Shown: positions 45,325 through 54,905 of the stretch, in pieces
How the letters are laid out: each line of letters begins with the position of its first letter
Numbering within the stretch: the first letter of the stretch is position 1
DNA from: Leifsonia sp. PS1209
GTDB taxonomy: Bacteria; Actinomycetota; Actinomycetes; Actinomycetales; Microbacteriaceae
NCBI RefSeq assembly: GCF_012317045.1
Contig: NZ_CP051154.1
Location: 3,038,001 to 3,102,000, forward strand
Direction of reading: 5' to 3'
DNA: 64,000 bases
Position numbers and translations under genes: made by a program
The notes under the pieces: model-generated
Databases searched by the model: none
Told to the model about the DNA's origin: nothing
Seen by the model: only the letters and a program-made list of their open reading frames with translations

Positions 45325-45753
45325 CTAGACGAACTTGCCCGACGAGATACGGTCGTGGAACTGCTTGGTCACGACGCCGGCCGCATCGTGGATGTTGCCG
45401 TCATACTTCCCGACACCCACGAAGACGTAGTCGCCGCCGTAGTTGGGATGCTGGTACCACAAAACGTTGCTGGAGCCACCGTTGTTGAACAGCGACGATG
45501 CAGACTCCGCACCGCTGATGTTCGTGCCCTCGTATTTGCCATACGCCTTGGCATAGTCGTCCATCCAGTACTGGAATTTGCTGAGACCGAGCCCGTTGCC
45601 GGCGGTCTCGTACATCGTGTCCCTCCAGATGCACGCGTAGTACTTCGGGCAGTGCGATGTGGCGGCCGAGGCGGGGTCGGTTGCGATCACTGAAAGGGTT
45701 GCGGCGGCCATAACCGTTGCGCTCGCCGCGACGATCTTCTTGAATCGAGACAT
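45325..45753 (-). CDS. Secreted beta/gamma-crystallin-like protein (peptidase inhibitor family I36 type)
   Basis: A 142-residue secreted protein. The Sec signal is residues 1-34 (SRFKKIVAASATVMAAATL, cleavage after DPASA or ASAA). The mature part has CPKYYACIWRD near its start, then ISGAESASSLFNNGGSSNV and WYQHPNYGGDYVFVG, the pattern of I36/crystallin-fold proteins such as the Streptomyces metalloprotease inhibitor. The two Cys (residues about 38 and 43) are close together. AAGGAG sits 5 nt before the ATG at 45753. First gene of the low-GC cassette, with a 100-base gap to glpD that carries its promoter and an imperfect repeat (gtgat..atcac). It could be a protease inhibitor, a bacteriocin-like effector, or a wall protein. 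Confidence 0.8.
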   Translation of the reverse strand: MSRFKKIVAASATVMAAATLSVIATDPASAATSHCPKYYACIWRDTMYETAGNGLGLSKFQYWMDDYAKAYGKYEGTNISGAESASSLFNNGGSSNVLWYQHPNYGGDYVFVGVGKYDGNIHDAAGVVTKQFHDRISSGKFV

Positions 45754-45853
45754 TCTTCTCCTTGGTGGTGCTCCCCGTGATATTGACAATCACAGGGCGG
45801 AAACCACAGTACACCACTAGAAGAATCTAAAACTCCACCTTCCGGATTCGGCC

Positions 45854-47641
45854 CTACTTCGCCGTCTTGGGCGACTTCTCCGCTTTCAGTGCCGCGGCGT
45901 CGACATCCACGATGTCCGGCGCCTCCAACCGGATGCGGTCGGCCGATTCGTCGTCCGGCTGAAGCTGGCTCGCGCGTTCGGCGGCGACGCGTTCGAGGTA
46001 TGTGCGCACCTCGCGCTCCTCGCGCGCCTTGTCCCAGCCGAGCACGCCGGCGAGCAGCCGCGCGGCGACGGGGGCGGCGGACACGCCGCGGTCCCACGCC
46101 TCGATCGAGATGCGGGTGCGCCGGGCGAGCACGTCCTCGAGGTGCAGCGCGCCCTCGTGCGACGCCGCGTAGACGACCTCCGCCCCGATGTAGTCGTCCG
46201 CGCCGGGCAGCGGGTTGCCGAGCTCCGGATCGTCGCGGACGAGGTCGAGGATGTCCTCGGCCATCGTGCCGTAGCGGTTGAGCAGGTGCTCGATGCGGGC
46301 GACGTGCAGGCCGCTGTCCGCCGCGATGCGCTTGCGCCTGTTCCAGGCCGCCTGGTATCCCTCCGCGCCGACGAGGGCGATGTCCATCGTCGCGCTCGCG
46401 GGGATCTTGCCATCGAGCGCATCCACGGCCGCGTCGATCGCGTCCTTCGCCATGATGCGGTACGTGGTCCACTTGCCGCCGGCGATCACGACCAGGCCGG
46501 GCACGGAGTGCGCGACGAGGTGCTCGCGGGACAGCTTGCTGGTCTGCTCCGACTCCCCGGCGAGCAGAGGCCGCAGCCCGGCGTACACGCCCTCCACGTC
46601 CTCGCGGGTCAACGGGATGCCGAGCACCGCGTTCACGTGAGCCAGCAGGTAGTCGATGTCCGCGGCCGTCGCGGCCGGGTGCGCCTTGTCGAGGTGCCAG
46701 TCGGTGTCCGTGGTGCCGATCAGCCAGTGCCTGCCCCACGGGATGACGAAGAGCACGCTCTTCTCCGTGCGCAGCAGCAGGCCCATCTTCGACTGGAACC
46801 TGTCGCGCGGCACCACCAGGTGGATGCCTTTGGAGGCCCGCACCTTGAACTGGCCGCGCTCCCCCACCATCGCCTGGGTGTCGTCCGTCCACACGCCGGT
46901 CGCGTTGACGACCTGCTTGGCCCGGATCTCGAACCGCTCCCCGGTCTCCAGGTCGTGCGCCTGCACGCCGACCACGCGCTCGCCCACCTTGATGAAGCCC
47001 TCGACGCGCACCCTGGTGGCCACGTGGGCCCCGTAGTGCGCTGCGGTGCGGGCGAGGTTCGCGACATAGCGCGCGTCGTCCACCTGCGCGTCGTAGTAGG
47101 TGATGCCGCCGACCAGCGCGTCGTTCGCCAGGCTCGGGATGGCGCGCTGCACCTGCCGCTTGGACAGGTGACGGTGGTGCGGAACGCCCGGCGGGCGGAG
47201 GCCGGTGTAGGAGAAGATGTCGTACAGCATCATGCCGGCGCCGACGTATGCGCGCTCGACCACCCGCTTCTTGAGGGGGTAGAGGAAGCGCACCGGCTTC
47301 ACCAGGTGCGGGGCGATGCGCTGCAGCAGCAGGCCGCGTTCGATCAGCGCCTCGCGCACCAGCCGGAAGTCGAGCTGCTCCAGGTACCGGATGCCGCCGT
47401 GCACGAGCTTCGACGACCTGCTCGACGTGCCGGAGGCGAAGTCGCGCGCCTCGACGAGTCCGACGCTGAGGCCGCGGGTGACCGCATCCACCGCGCTGCC
47501 TGTGCCGACGATGCCGCCGCCGACCACGAGGATGTCGAGCTCGGTGTCTTTGAGCGCGGCGATCGCGTCAGCTCGCTCTGCGGGGCCGAGCCGTGACGGA
47601 TACGTCACGGCGGGGTTGGACGCGGATCCTTGTGTGACCAT
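45854..47641 (-). CDS. glpD: Glycerol-3-phosphate dehydrogenase (FAD, aerobic)
   Basis: Membrane-associated flavoprotein oxidising sn-glycerol-3-phosphate to DHAP and feeding the quinone pool. The FAD site is DILVVGGGIVGTGSAVDAVT, followed by ARDFASGTSSRSSKLVHGGI, which contains the GlpD signature, and later WLIGTTDTDWH and GGKWTTYRIMAKDA. The C-terminal GlpD/GlpA extension continues to about residue 560. The 595-residue length is typical of actinobacterial GlpD. No glpF or glpK is adjacent. It lies upstream of the low-GC cassette on the same strand, with no clear terminator between. Confidence 0.96.
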   Translation of the reverse strand: MVTQGSASNPAVTYPSRLGPAERADAIAALKDTELDILVVGGGIVGTGSAVDAVTRGLSVGLVEARDFASGTSSRSSKLVHGGIRYLEQLDFRLVREALIERGLLLQRIAPHLVKPVRFLYPLKKRVVERAYVGAGMMLYDIFSYTGLRPPGVPHHRHLSKRQVQRAIPSLANDALVGGITYYDAQVDDARYVANLARTAAHYGAHVATRVRVEGFIKVGERVVGVQAHDLETGERFEIRAKQVVNATGVWTDDTQAMVGERGQFKVRASKGIHLVVPRDRFQSKMGLLLRTEKSVLFVIPWGRHWLIGTTDTDWHLDKAHPAATAADIDYLLAHVNAVLGIPLTREDVEGVYAGLRPLLAGESEQTSKLSREHLVAHSVPGLVVIAGGKWTTYRIMAKDAIDAAVDALDGKIPASATMDIALVGAEGYQAAWNRRKRIAADSGLHVARIEHLLNRYGTMAEDILDLVRDDPELGNPLPGADDYIGAEVVYAASHEGALHLEDVLARRTRISIEAWDRGVSAAPVAARLLAGVLGWDKAREEREVRTYLERVAAERASQLQPDDESADRIRLEAPDIVDVDAAALKAEKSPKTAK

Positions 47642-47678
47642 CGTTCTCTCCCTAACTCGGCCGCCATCGGCCGACGTC

Positions 47679-48803
47679 TTATTGCGCTCGGTACGGCGCG
47701 ACGACGACCTCGACGCGCTGGAACTCCTTCAAGTCCGAGTATCCCGTGGTTGCCATCGAGCGTCGAAGGGCTCCCACCAGATTCGCAGAGCCTTCGGCCA
47801 CCGGGGCCGGGCCGTACAGGATCTCCTCGAGCGGGGCGACCTGCCCGACGGAGACGCGGTTGCCGCGCGGCAGCTGCGAGTGGTGCGCCTCTGCACCCCA
47901 GTGGTATCCGCCGCCAGGAGCGTCCGTCGCCCTGGCCAGCGTCGAGCCGAGCATGACGGCGTCCGCACCGCAGGCGATGGCCTTGACGATGTCGCCGGAG
48001 CTGCCGAGGCCGCCGTCGGCGATGACGTGCACGTAGCGTCCGCCCGACTCGTCCATGTAGTCGCGGCGAGCGCCGGCGACGTCGGCGACTGCCGTGGCCA
48101 TCGGAGCGTGGATGCCCAGGGTCGAGCGGGTGGTGGATGCCGCGCCGCCGCCGAAGCCGACGAGCACGCCGGCAGCACCGGTGCGCATCAGGTGCAGAGC
48201 GGCCGTGTACGTGGCCGCGCCGCCGACGATGACGGGCACATCCAGTTCGTAGATGAACTTCTTGAGGTTGAGCGGCTCGACGCTCTTGGAGACGTGCTCG
48301 GCGGACACCGTGGTTCCGCGGATCACGAACAGGTCGACGCCGGCAGCAACGACGGTCTCGTAGAGCTCCTGCGTTCGCTGCGGGGAGAGCGCGCCGGCGA
48401 CGGTGACGCCGCCCTCGCGGATCTCGGCCAGGCGTGCCGTGACGAGCTCCGGCTTGATCGGCTCCGCGTAGATCTCCTGCATCCTGGCCGTCGCCTTGTC
48501 GGCGGGGAGGCCGCGGATCTCGGCGAGCAGCGGCTCCGGGTCTTCATAGCGGGTCCAGACGCCTTCGAGGTCGAGGACGCCGAGACCGCCGAGCTGGCCC
48601 ATCATGATCGCGGTGGTCGGAGAGACGACCGAGTCCATCGGCGCTGCGAGGAACGGGATGGAGAACTGGTACGCGTCGATGGACCACGACACCGACACAT
48701 CTTCGGGGTCGCGGGTGCGCCGGCTCGGAACCACGGCGATGTCATCGAAGGCGTAAACGCGGCGAGCGCGCTTGGCGCGCCCGATCTCAATCTCCATACT
48801 CAC
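47679..48803 (-). CDS. guaB3: GuaB3 family IMP dehydrogenase-related protein
   Basis: A 374-residue TIM-barrel protein of the IMPDH/GMPR superfamily lacking the CBS pair. It opens EIEIGRAKRARRVYAFDDIA, contains LAAPMDSVVSP, VIVGGAATY and the phosphate loop ADGGLGSSGDIVKAIACGAD. Where IMPDH has GSICTTR, this protein has GGGAASTTRS, so the active-site cysteine is replaced by Ser. A true IMPDH (500 residues, Cys present) is encoded 3 kb away, so the paralogue likely has another or modified role. It starts on GTG (48803), with an ATG two codons later. TAGACT ends 6 nt before the GTG, giving a probable leaderless mRNA. Confidence 0.92.
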   Translation of the reverse strand: MSMEIEIGRAKRARRVYAFDDIAVVPSRRTRDPEDVSVSWSIDAYQFSIPFLAAPMDSVVSPTTAIMMGQLGGLGVLDLEGVWTRYEDPEPLLAEIRGLPADKATARMQEIYAEPIKPELVTARLAEIREGGVTVAGALSPQRTQELYETVVAAGVDLFVIRGTTVSAEHVSKSVEPLNLKKFIYELDVPVIVGGAATYTAALHLMRTGAAGVLVGFGGGAASTTRSTLGIHAPMATAVADVAGARRDYMDESGGRYVHVIADGGLGSSGDIVKAIACGADAVMLGSTLARATDAPGGGYHWGAEAHHSQLPRGNRVSVGQVAPLEEILYGPAPVAEGSANLVGALRRSMATTGYSDLKEFQRVEVVVAPYRAQ

Positions 48804-48809
48804 TCGTTC

Positions 48810-48815
48810 AGTCTA
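48810..48815 (-). promoter_or_regulatory. Candidate -10 hexamer TAGACT, leaderless guaB3
   Basis: TAGACT, spacer gaacga (6 nt), then GTG. No ribosome binding site. The 38-base divergent gap to the MalY-like gene must also hold that gene's promoter. Confidence 0.55.
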
Positions 48816-48841
48816 TGGCGGAGGGCTGGCAGAGTGGTCCC

Positions 48842-50002
48842 ATGACGGTCGAAGCCTCCCCGCTCTCCCAGCTCAGGACCCGCACCAGCGAGAAGTGGCG
48901 CGCGTATCCGGACGACGTGCTCCCGCTGTTCGTCGCCGAGATGGACTACCCGCTCGCCGAGCCGGTCGCCGCTGCGCTGCACGACGCCATCTCCCGCTCC
49001 GACACCGGATACATCGGGCCGGACGACGCCGCGAAGCGCGCCCTCGCCGACTTCGCCTCCGCATCCTGGGGCTGGGAGGTGGAGCCGGAGCGCACGCTGA
49101 CGACCACGGACGTGAGCGTCGTCATCGTCGAATCCCTGCGGCTGGCGATCCGGCCAGGCGACCGGGTGATCATCACGCCCCCGGTCTATCCGCCGTTCTT
49201 CGAGCTGGTGCCGGAGGCCGGCGGGGTGGTCGACGAGGTGCCGCTGCTGTTCTCCGATGCAGACGGCTGGTCGCTCGACCTGGACGGCATCGCGCGCGCG
49301 TTCGCCGCGGGCGCCCGTGCGTTCCTGCTCTGCAATCCGCACAACCCGCTCGGCCTGGTGCACTCCGCCGAGCAACTGGCGGAGGTGGCCGCGCTGGCCG
49401 CACGGTACGACGCCGTCGTGGTCAGCGACGAGGTGCACGCGCCGCTCACCCACCCGGACGCGACGTTCACCCCATTCCTCTCCGTCTCCGCGGAGGCCCG
49501 CCGCCACGGGATCGCCGCCCACGCCGCGAGCAAGGCCTGGAACCTCGCCGGGCTGAAGTGCGCGATCTTCGTGACGGCCGATGACAGGATGACCGACCGC
49601 ATCCGGTCGCTGCCCATCGAAGTGGAGGTGCGCACCAGCCATCTCGGACGTATCGCCACCGAGGCCGCATACCGCGACGGCCGCGCCTGGTTGACGGATG
49701 CCCTGGCCGCCATCGGCAGCAATCGCGCGCGGCTCACGACGCTGCTGGCCGAGCACCTCCCGGATGCGCGCTACTGCGAACCGCACGCGAGCTATCTCGC
49801 CTGGGTGGATCTGCGCGCGCTCGGCTGGGGAGACGACCCAAGCGCGCGCATCCTGACCGAGGCGAAGGTGGCCCTGAACCCCGGCGCCGACTTCGGCCGG
49901 CAGGGCGCCGGGTTCGTACGGCTGAACTTCGCGTGCTCGCCCGCGGTGCTGGAGGAGGCGGTCACGCGCATCGCACGGATGCGCTCAGGCTGGATGCGCT
50001 GA
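48842..50002 (+). CDS. MalY/PatB-type PLP-dependent lyase or aminotransferase
   Basis: A 386-residue fold-type I PLP enzyme. The opening KWRAYPDDVLPLFVAEMDYP with AEMDY is the MalY/PatB cystathionine beta-lyase signature. PPVYPPFFELV, LLCNPHNPLG (Asn-Pro motif), VVSDEVHAPL (PLP Asp) and SKAWNLAGLKCA with the Schiff-base Lys follow. The C-terminus has FVRLNFACSP for the carboxylate Arg. Such enzymes cleave cystathionine to homocysteine, pyruvate and ammonia; some act on other C-S substrates. ATG at 48842 is chosen over 48815, which lies inside the guaB3 promoter hexamer. The gene ends within a tandem repeat and converges on the ABC-F gene. Confidence 0.88.
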   Translation: MTVEASPLSQLRTRTSEKWRAYPDDVLPLFVAEMDYPLAEPVAAALHDAISRSDTGYIGPDDAAKRALADFASASWGWEVEPERTLTTTDVSVVIVESLRLAIRPGDRVIITPPVYPPFFELVPEAGGVVDEVPLLFSDADGWSLDLDGIARAFAAGARAFLLCNPHNPLGLVHSAEQLAEVAALAARYDAVVVSDEVHAPLTHPDATFTPFLSVSAEARRHGIAAHAASKAWNLAGLKCAIFVTADDRMTDRIRSLPIEVEVRTSHLGRIATEAAYRDGRAWLTDALAAIGSNRARLTTLLAEHLPDARYCEPHASYLAWVDLRALGWGDDPSARILTEAKVALNPGADFGRQGAGFVRLNFACSPAVLEEAVTRIARMRSGWMR

Positions 50003-50036
50003 CCCGGGGTGCGCTGACCCCGGATGCGCTGACCCG
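49992..50036. repeat. Three 15-bp tandem repeats at convergent gene ends
   Basis: Three direct copies of ggatgcgctgacccg (49992-50006, 50007-50021, 50022-50036; the middle copy differs at two bases). The first copy contains the stop codon of the MalY-like gene. The last copy forms, with the next bases, a hairpin gcgctga/tcagcgc (50026-50043) that includes the ABC-F stop codon. It may serve as a compact bidirectional end, although no T-run is visible. Confidence 0.8.
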
Positions 50037-51725
50037 TCAGCGCGCCCTCGCCACCCGCCCTTCGTCCCACACCGGCTCGCCCGTCTCGTACACCTCGCCG
50101 TCCGCGCCGAAGACGAGGAACCGGTCGAACCCGCGCGCGAACCAGCGGTCGTGGGTCACCGCGAGCACCGTTCCCTCGAAACCGGCCAGTCCGTCTTCGA
50201 GAGCCTCCGCCGACACCAGGTCGAGGTTGTCCGTCGGCTCGTCGAGGAGCAGCAGCGTCGCCCCGGACAGTTCGAGCAGCAGGATCTGCAGCCGCGCCTG
50301 CTGCCCACCGGACAGCGACTCGAAGTTCTGCTCGGCCGCGACGGCGAGGCCATAGCGGTCCAGCACCCTGCTGGCCGCCTCCCTCGGCATCCCGTCCCTG
50401 CGGTCGTCGCCGCGGTGCAGGATGTCGAGCAGCGTCCTGCCGACCAGCTCCGGATGCTCGTGGGCCTGCGCGAACAACCCGGGTGCAACGCGCGCCCCGA
50501 GCTTCACGACGCCGGTGTGCGGCACCGGAGTCCCCGCGACCTCCGCAGACGCCAGGTGACCGGCCGCCGGATCGGGATCGGTCCCTCCCGCGGCCAGCAG
50601 CCGCAGGAAGTGCGACTTGCCGGAGCCGTTGGAGCCGAGCACGGCGATGCGCTCGCCGAACCAGACCTCCGCGTCGAACCGGCGCATCAGCCCGGTCAGT
50701 TCCAGGCCGTGGCATTCGACGACGCGGCGTCCCGTGCGAGCGCCGGTCAGCCGCATCCGCACGTTCTGCTCGCGCGGCCTCGCCTCCGGCGGACCGGCTG
50801 CGAGGAACTTCGCGAGCCTGGTCTGAGCAGCCTGGTACGCGGAGGCGAGATCGCTGTTGTACTTCGCTTTCTCCTTGAAGCGCAGCACGAGCGCCTTGAG
50901 CTTCGCGTGCTCCTCGTCCCAGCGCCTGCGCAACTCGTCCAGGCGCTCCATGCGCTCCTCGCGGGCCGCGTGGTAGCCGCCGAAACCGCCGCCGTGCGTC
51001 CAGGTGGTGTTGCCTGCCGCGCCGAGCTCCAGGGTGACGATTCGATCGGCGGCGCTCGCGAGCAACTCCCTGTCGTGCGAGACGAGCAGCACCGTCTTGC
51101 GCGTGGCGCGCAGCTGCTCCTCCAGCCAGCGCTTGCCTGGCACATCCAGGTAGTTGTCCGGCTCGTCGAGCAGCAGCACCTGCTCCGGACCGCGCAGCAG
51201 CGCCTCCAGCACGACGCGCTTCTGCTCCCCGCCGGACAGACTGCGCACCGGCCGCAGCCTGGCGCGCTCGAACGGGATGCCGAGCGCCGCGACCGTGCAG
51301 TTGTCCCAGAGCACTTCCTGGTCGTATCCGCCCGCATCCGCGTACTCGGCGATGGCCGTGGCGTAGCGCAGCTGGGTGTCCGTCTCGTCGCGCTCGATGA
51401 TCGCGTCCTCCGCGGCGATCAGCCGCTCGGCCGCCGCGCGCACAGCGGGAGGGGCCACCTGCACGAGGAGGTCGTGCACCGTCCGGTCATCGCGCACGTG
51501 GCCGACGAACTGGTCCATCACCCCGAGACCGCCGTCGATGACCACCGAACCGGAATCCGGTCGCAGCTCGCCCCGGATGATCCGCAGCAGCGTCGATTTC
51601 CCCGCGCCGTTCGCGCCGATCAGCGCCGAGACGCGTCCGTCACCCACTCGGAACGAGACGTCGTCGAGCAGCGGCCGGCCGTCGGCGAGGGTGTACGAGA
51701 CGCCTGAGACGTCGATGTGGCCCAT
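50037..51725 (-). CDS. ABC-F family ATPase
   Basis: Soluble protein of 562 residues with two ABC ATPase domains in one chain and no membrane helices: the ABC-F class, which acts on ribosomes in translation or antibiotic resistance. Domain 1 has GANGAGKSTL, LSGGEQKRVVLEALL and LLLDEPDNYLD. The charged interdomain linker (RRRWDEEHAKLKALVLRFKE onward) is the arm that reaches toward the peptidyl-transferase centre. Domain 2 has LGSNGSGKSHFL, LSGGQQARLQILLLEL and LLLDEPTDNLD. Catalytic Glu residues are present in both. ATG at 51725 follows AGGAG by 8 nt. Whether it confers resistance cannot be judged from sequence. Confidence 0.93.
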   Translation of the reverse strand: MGHIDVSGVSYTLADGRPLLDDVSFRVGDGRVSALIGANGAGKSTLLRIIRGELRPDSGSVVIDGGLGVMDQFVGHVRDDRTVHDLLVQVAPPAVRAAAERLIAAEDAIIERDETDTQLRYATAIAEYADAGGYDQEVLWDNCTVAALGIPFERARLRPVRSLSGGEQKRVVLEALLRGPEQVLLLDEPDNYLDVPGKRWLEEQLRATRKTVLLVSHDRELLASAADRIVTLELGAAGNTTWTHGGGFGGYHAAREERMERLDELRRRWDEEHAKLKALVLRFKEKAKYNSDLASAYQAAQTRLAKFLAAGPPEARPREQNVRMRLTGARTGRRVVECHGLELTGLMRRFDAEVWFGERIAVLGSNGSGKSHFLRLLAAGGTDPDPAAGHLASAEVAGTPVPHTGVVKLGARVAPGLFAQAHEHPELVGRTLLDILHRGDDRRDGMPREAASRVLDRYGLAVAAEQNFESLSGGQQARLQILLLELSGATLLLLDEPTDNLDLVSAEALEDGLAGFEGTVLAVTHDRWFARGFDRFLVFGADGEVYETGEPVWDEGRVARAR

Positions 51726-51770
51726 GACGGGACTCCTGAACTGGATGCGGACAAAGCCTTCCAGAATAGA

Positions 51771-51807
51771 CGAAACCGCCGCCCACGGGGAGTGGACGGC
51801 GGTTTCG
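51771..51807 (-). terminator. Terminator hairpin after guaB
   Basis: An 11-bp stem (cgaaaccgccg with its complement) and 15-nt loop, 16 bases past the guaB stop. The minus-strand tail TCTATTCT is partly T-rich. It lies just upstream of the ABC-F start, so it separates the two genes. Confidence 0.75.
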
Positions 51808-51822
51808 GTGGAGCAGGTGGCG

Positions 51823-53385
<1,563 letters not shown>

Positions 53386-53413
53386 TCAATCGTAACGGCA
53401 GAACCCTGGTGTT

Positions 53414-54385
53414 TTATTCCACGGTCGCGACGTCGAGTTCCGCGCCTTTCCGCCCGGAGCGGCTGGCGACGATCATGTCGACGCACAGGATGAGCAGCGC
53501 CAGCCAGACGATGGCGAACCCGAACCAGCGTTCGGGCGGCATGGCCTCGTGCAGCACCACCACGCCCACCAGGAACTGGATGAACGGCGCGAAGTACTGG
53601 ATGAACCCCATGTAGACCAGCGGCAGCCTCCGTGACGCGGCGGCGAAGAACAGCAGAGGGACGGCCGTGATCACGCCCGCGCCCGCCATCGCGACCGTGT
53701 GCCAGACGCTCACGGTGCCGATGGTGATGCCGACCGTCGCGCCCACCACGACCAGCTGAACGATGGCGACCGGCATCAGCCACATGGTCTCCAGGGTCAA
53801 CCCGGAGACCGCATCCACCGCCCCGCCGACGCGCTTCTTGATCAGGCCGTACAGCCCGAACGAGAACGCCAGGATGAGGGCGATCCACGGCATCGAGCCG
53901 TAGCCGATCGCCAGCACGACAACGGCGACGATGCTCACGCCGACCGCCACCCACTGCGCGATCCGCAGCTTCTCGCGCTGCACGAGAACACCGAGGAACA
54001 CGGTGACGATCGGGTTGATGAAGTAGCCGAGCGCCGCCTCCACGACGTGCCCGCTGACCGTCGCGAGCACGTAGGTCTGCCAGTTCACGTAGATGAGGGC
54101 GCCGGCGACGCCCATCGTGAACACGACGCGCTTGTTCAGCAGCAGGCGGCCGAACACTCGCCAGCTGCGCGTGACGGTGAGCAGGATGGCGCAGAACACG
54201 AGAGAGAACAGCACCCGCCACGCCACGATCTCCCACGCGCTCGCCGGCACCAGCGACAGGAAGTAGATCGGCAGTATGCCCCAGAGCACGTACGCGGAGA
54301 TGGCGTAGACGAGTCCGGACCGGCGGTGCTCGGACAGCGGCTTCTCCGTGACGGTCTGGTCGGGGGTGGTTTCGCTCTGGGACAC
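53414..54385 (-). CDS. rarD: EamA-family transporter RarD
   Basis: A 323-residue ten-helix drug/metabolite superfamily protein. The start after a polar N-terminus, SGLVYAISAYVLWGILPIYF, is the RarD signature, followed by EIVAWRVLFSL and YVNWQTYVLAT. A second EamA repeat begins near residue 165 and includes PLLFFAAASRRLPLVYMGFI and QYFAPFIQFL. RarD proteins were named for a chloramphenicol-sensitivity phenotype; the real substrate is not established. The GTG start at 54385 has TAGGAT 6 nt upstream and no ribosome binding site. It lies downstream of groES but beyond a terminator, so it is independently transcribed. Confidence 0.92.
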   Translation of the reverse strand: MSQSETTPDQTVTEKPLSEHRRSGLVYAISAYVLWGILPIYFLSLVPASAWEIVAWRVLFSLVFCAILLTVTRSWRVFGRLLLNKRVVFTMGVAGALIYVNWQTYVLATVSGHVVEAALGYFINPIVTVFLGVLVQREKLRIAQWVAVGVSIVAVVVLAIGYGSMPWIALILAFSFGLYGLIKKRVGGAVDAVSGLTLETMWLMPVAIVQLVVVGATVGITIGTVSVWHTVAMAGAGVITAVPLLFFAAASRRLPLVYMGFIQYFAPFIQFLVGVVVLHEAMPPERWFGFAIVWLALLILCVDMIVASRSGRKGAELDVATVE

Positions 54386-54391
54386 GGAGCG

Positions 54392-54397
54392 ATCCTA
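54392..54397 (-). promoter_or_regulatory. Candidate -10 hexamer TAGGAT, leaderless rarD
   Basis: TAGGAT, spacer cgctcc (6 nt), then GTG. No ribosome binding site; it lies directly after the groES terminator. Confidence 0.5.
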
Positions 54398-54425
54398 CGC
54401 GGGGCAGCCGACGCCGGGACGCGAA

Positions 54426-54457
54426 AGGGCCCGGATGCGCGTGCGCATCCGGGCCCT
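54426..54457 (-). terminator. Terminator after groES
   Basis: A perfect 15-bp inverted repeat (agggcccggatgcgc and its complement) 15 bases past the groES stop, with TTT following on the minus strand. The arms contain GGATGC and GCATCC. It explains why groES is a one-gene transcript. Confidence 0.85.
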
Positions 54458-54471
54458 CGAACAGCCGGTCG

Positions 54472-54768
54472 TCAGCGGACGACGACGGCCAGAACGTCGC
54501 GAGCGGAGAGGACGAGGTAGTCCTCGCCACCGAACTTGACCTCGGTTCCCCCGTACTTGGAGTAGATGACCTTGTCGCCGACGGCGACGTCGAGCGGAAC
54601 GCGGTTGCCGTTGTCGTCGATGCGGCCGGGGCCGACGGCGACGACTTCACCCTCCTGCGGCTTCTCCTTGGCAGTGTCAGGAATGACCAGACCAGATGCA
54701 GTGGTCTGCTCAGCCTCGACCTGCTTGATGACGATGCGATCCTCGAGCGGCTTGATGGAGACCGACAC
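54472..54768 (-). CDS. groES: Co-chaperonin GroES
   Basis: A 98-residue cap subunit of the GroEL chaperonin. It starts [20 protein letters not shown], has the mobile loop [19 protein letters not shown] with the GroEL-contact Leu-Val-Ile, and the conserved [16 protein letters not shown] and [16 protein letters not shown]. It starts on GTG with AGGAAAGAGG upstream. A CIRCE-like operator lies 47 bases ahead, so HrcA control is expected. groEL does not follow: the gene stands alone and the cognate groEL must be elsewhere in the chromosome. Confidence 0.98.
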   Translation of the reverse strand: MSVSIKPLEDRIVIKQVEAEQTTASGLVIPDTAKEKPQEGEVVAVGPGRIDDNGNRVPLDVAVGDKVIYSKYGGTEVKFGGEDYLVLSARDVLAVVVR

Positions 54769-54814
54769 GTTTGACCCTCTTTCCTACAAACACAGGCGTG
54801 AACAAAGACGTGAG

Positions 54815-54841
54815 TTAGCAAACTCATAGTGAGAGTGCTAA
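54815..54841 (-). promoter_or_regulatory. CIRCE-like operator (HrcA site) for groES
   Basis: The 9-9-9 arrangement matches CIRCE: TTAGCAAAC, 9-nt spacer, GAGTGCTAA. The consensus is TTAGCACTC-N9-GAGTGCTAA. One arm is perfect and the other differs at two bases. It lies upstream of the groES start, in the position used by HrcA in other actinobacteria. Confidence 0.88.
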
Positions 54842-54892
54842 TAGGAGTTTAGGGGGTGCGTTAGCAGTCACGCAACGTGAGTGCCAAGAGGG

Positions 54893-54898
54893 TAGCGT
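54893..54898 (+). promoter_or_regulatory. Candidate -10 hexamer TAGCGT for methyltransferase gene
   Basis: TAGCGT ends 7 nt before the ATG at 54906. A GAGGGG in the spacer could also act as a ribosome binding site, so leaderless or short-leader transcription are both possible. Confidence 0.4.
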
Positions 54899-54905
54899 GA
54901 GGGGC

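Noticed and set aside
45325..45753. Crystallin-like protein as a lactococcin-972 bacteriocin
   Set aside because: Size, the close Cys pair and the NNGGSSNV and NYGGDYVF pattern fit I36/crystallin proteins better; the lactococcin-972 signature is not visible. A toxin role is left open only as inference.
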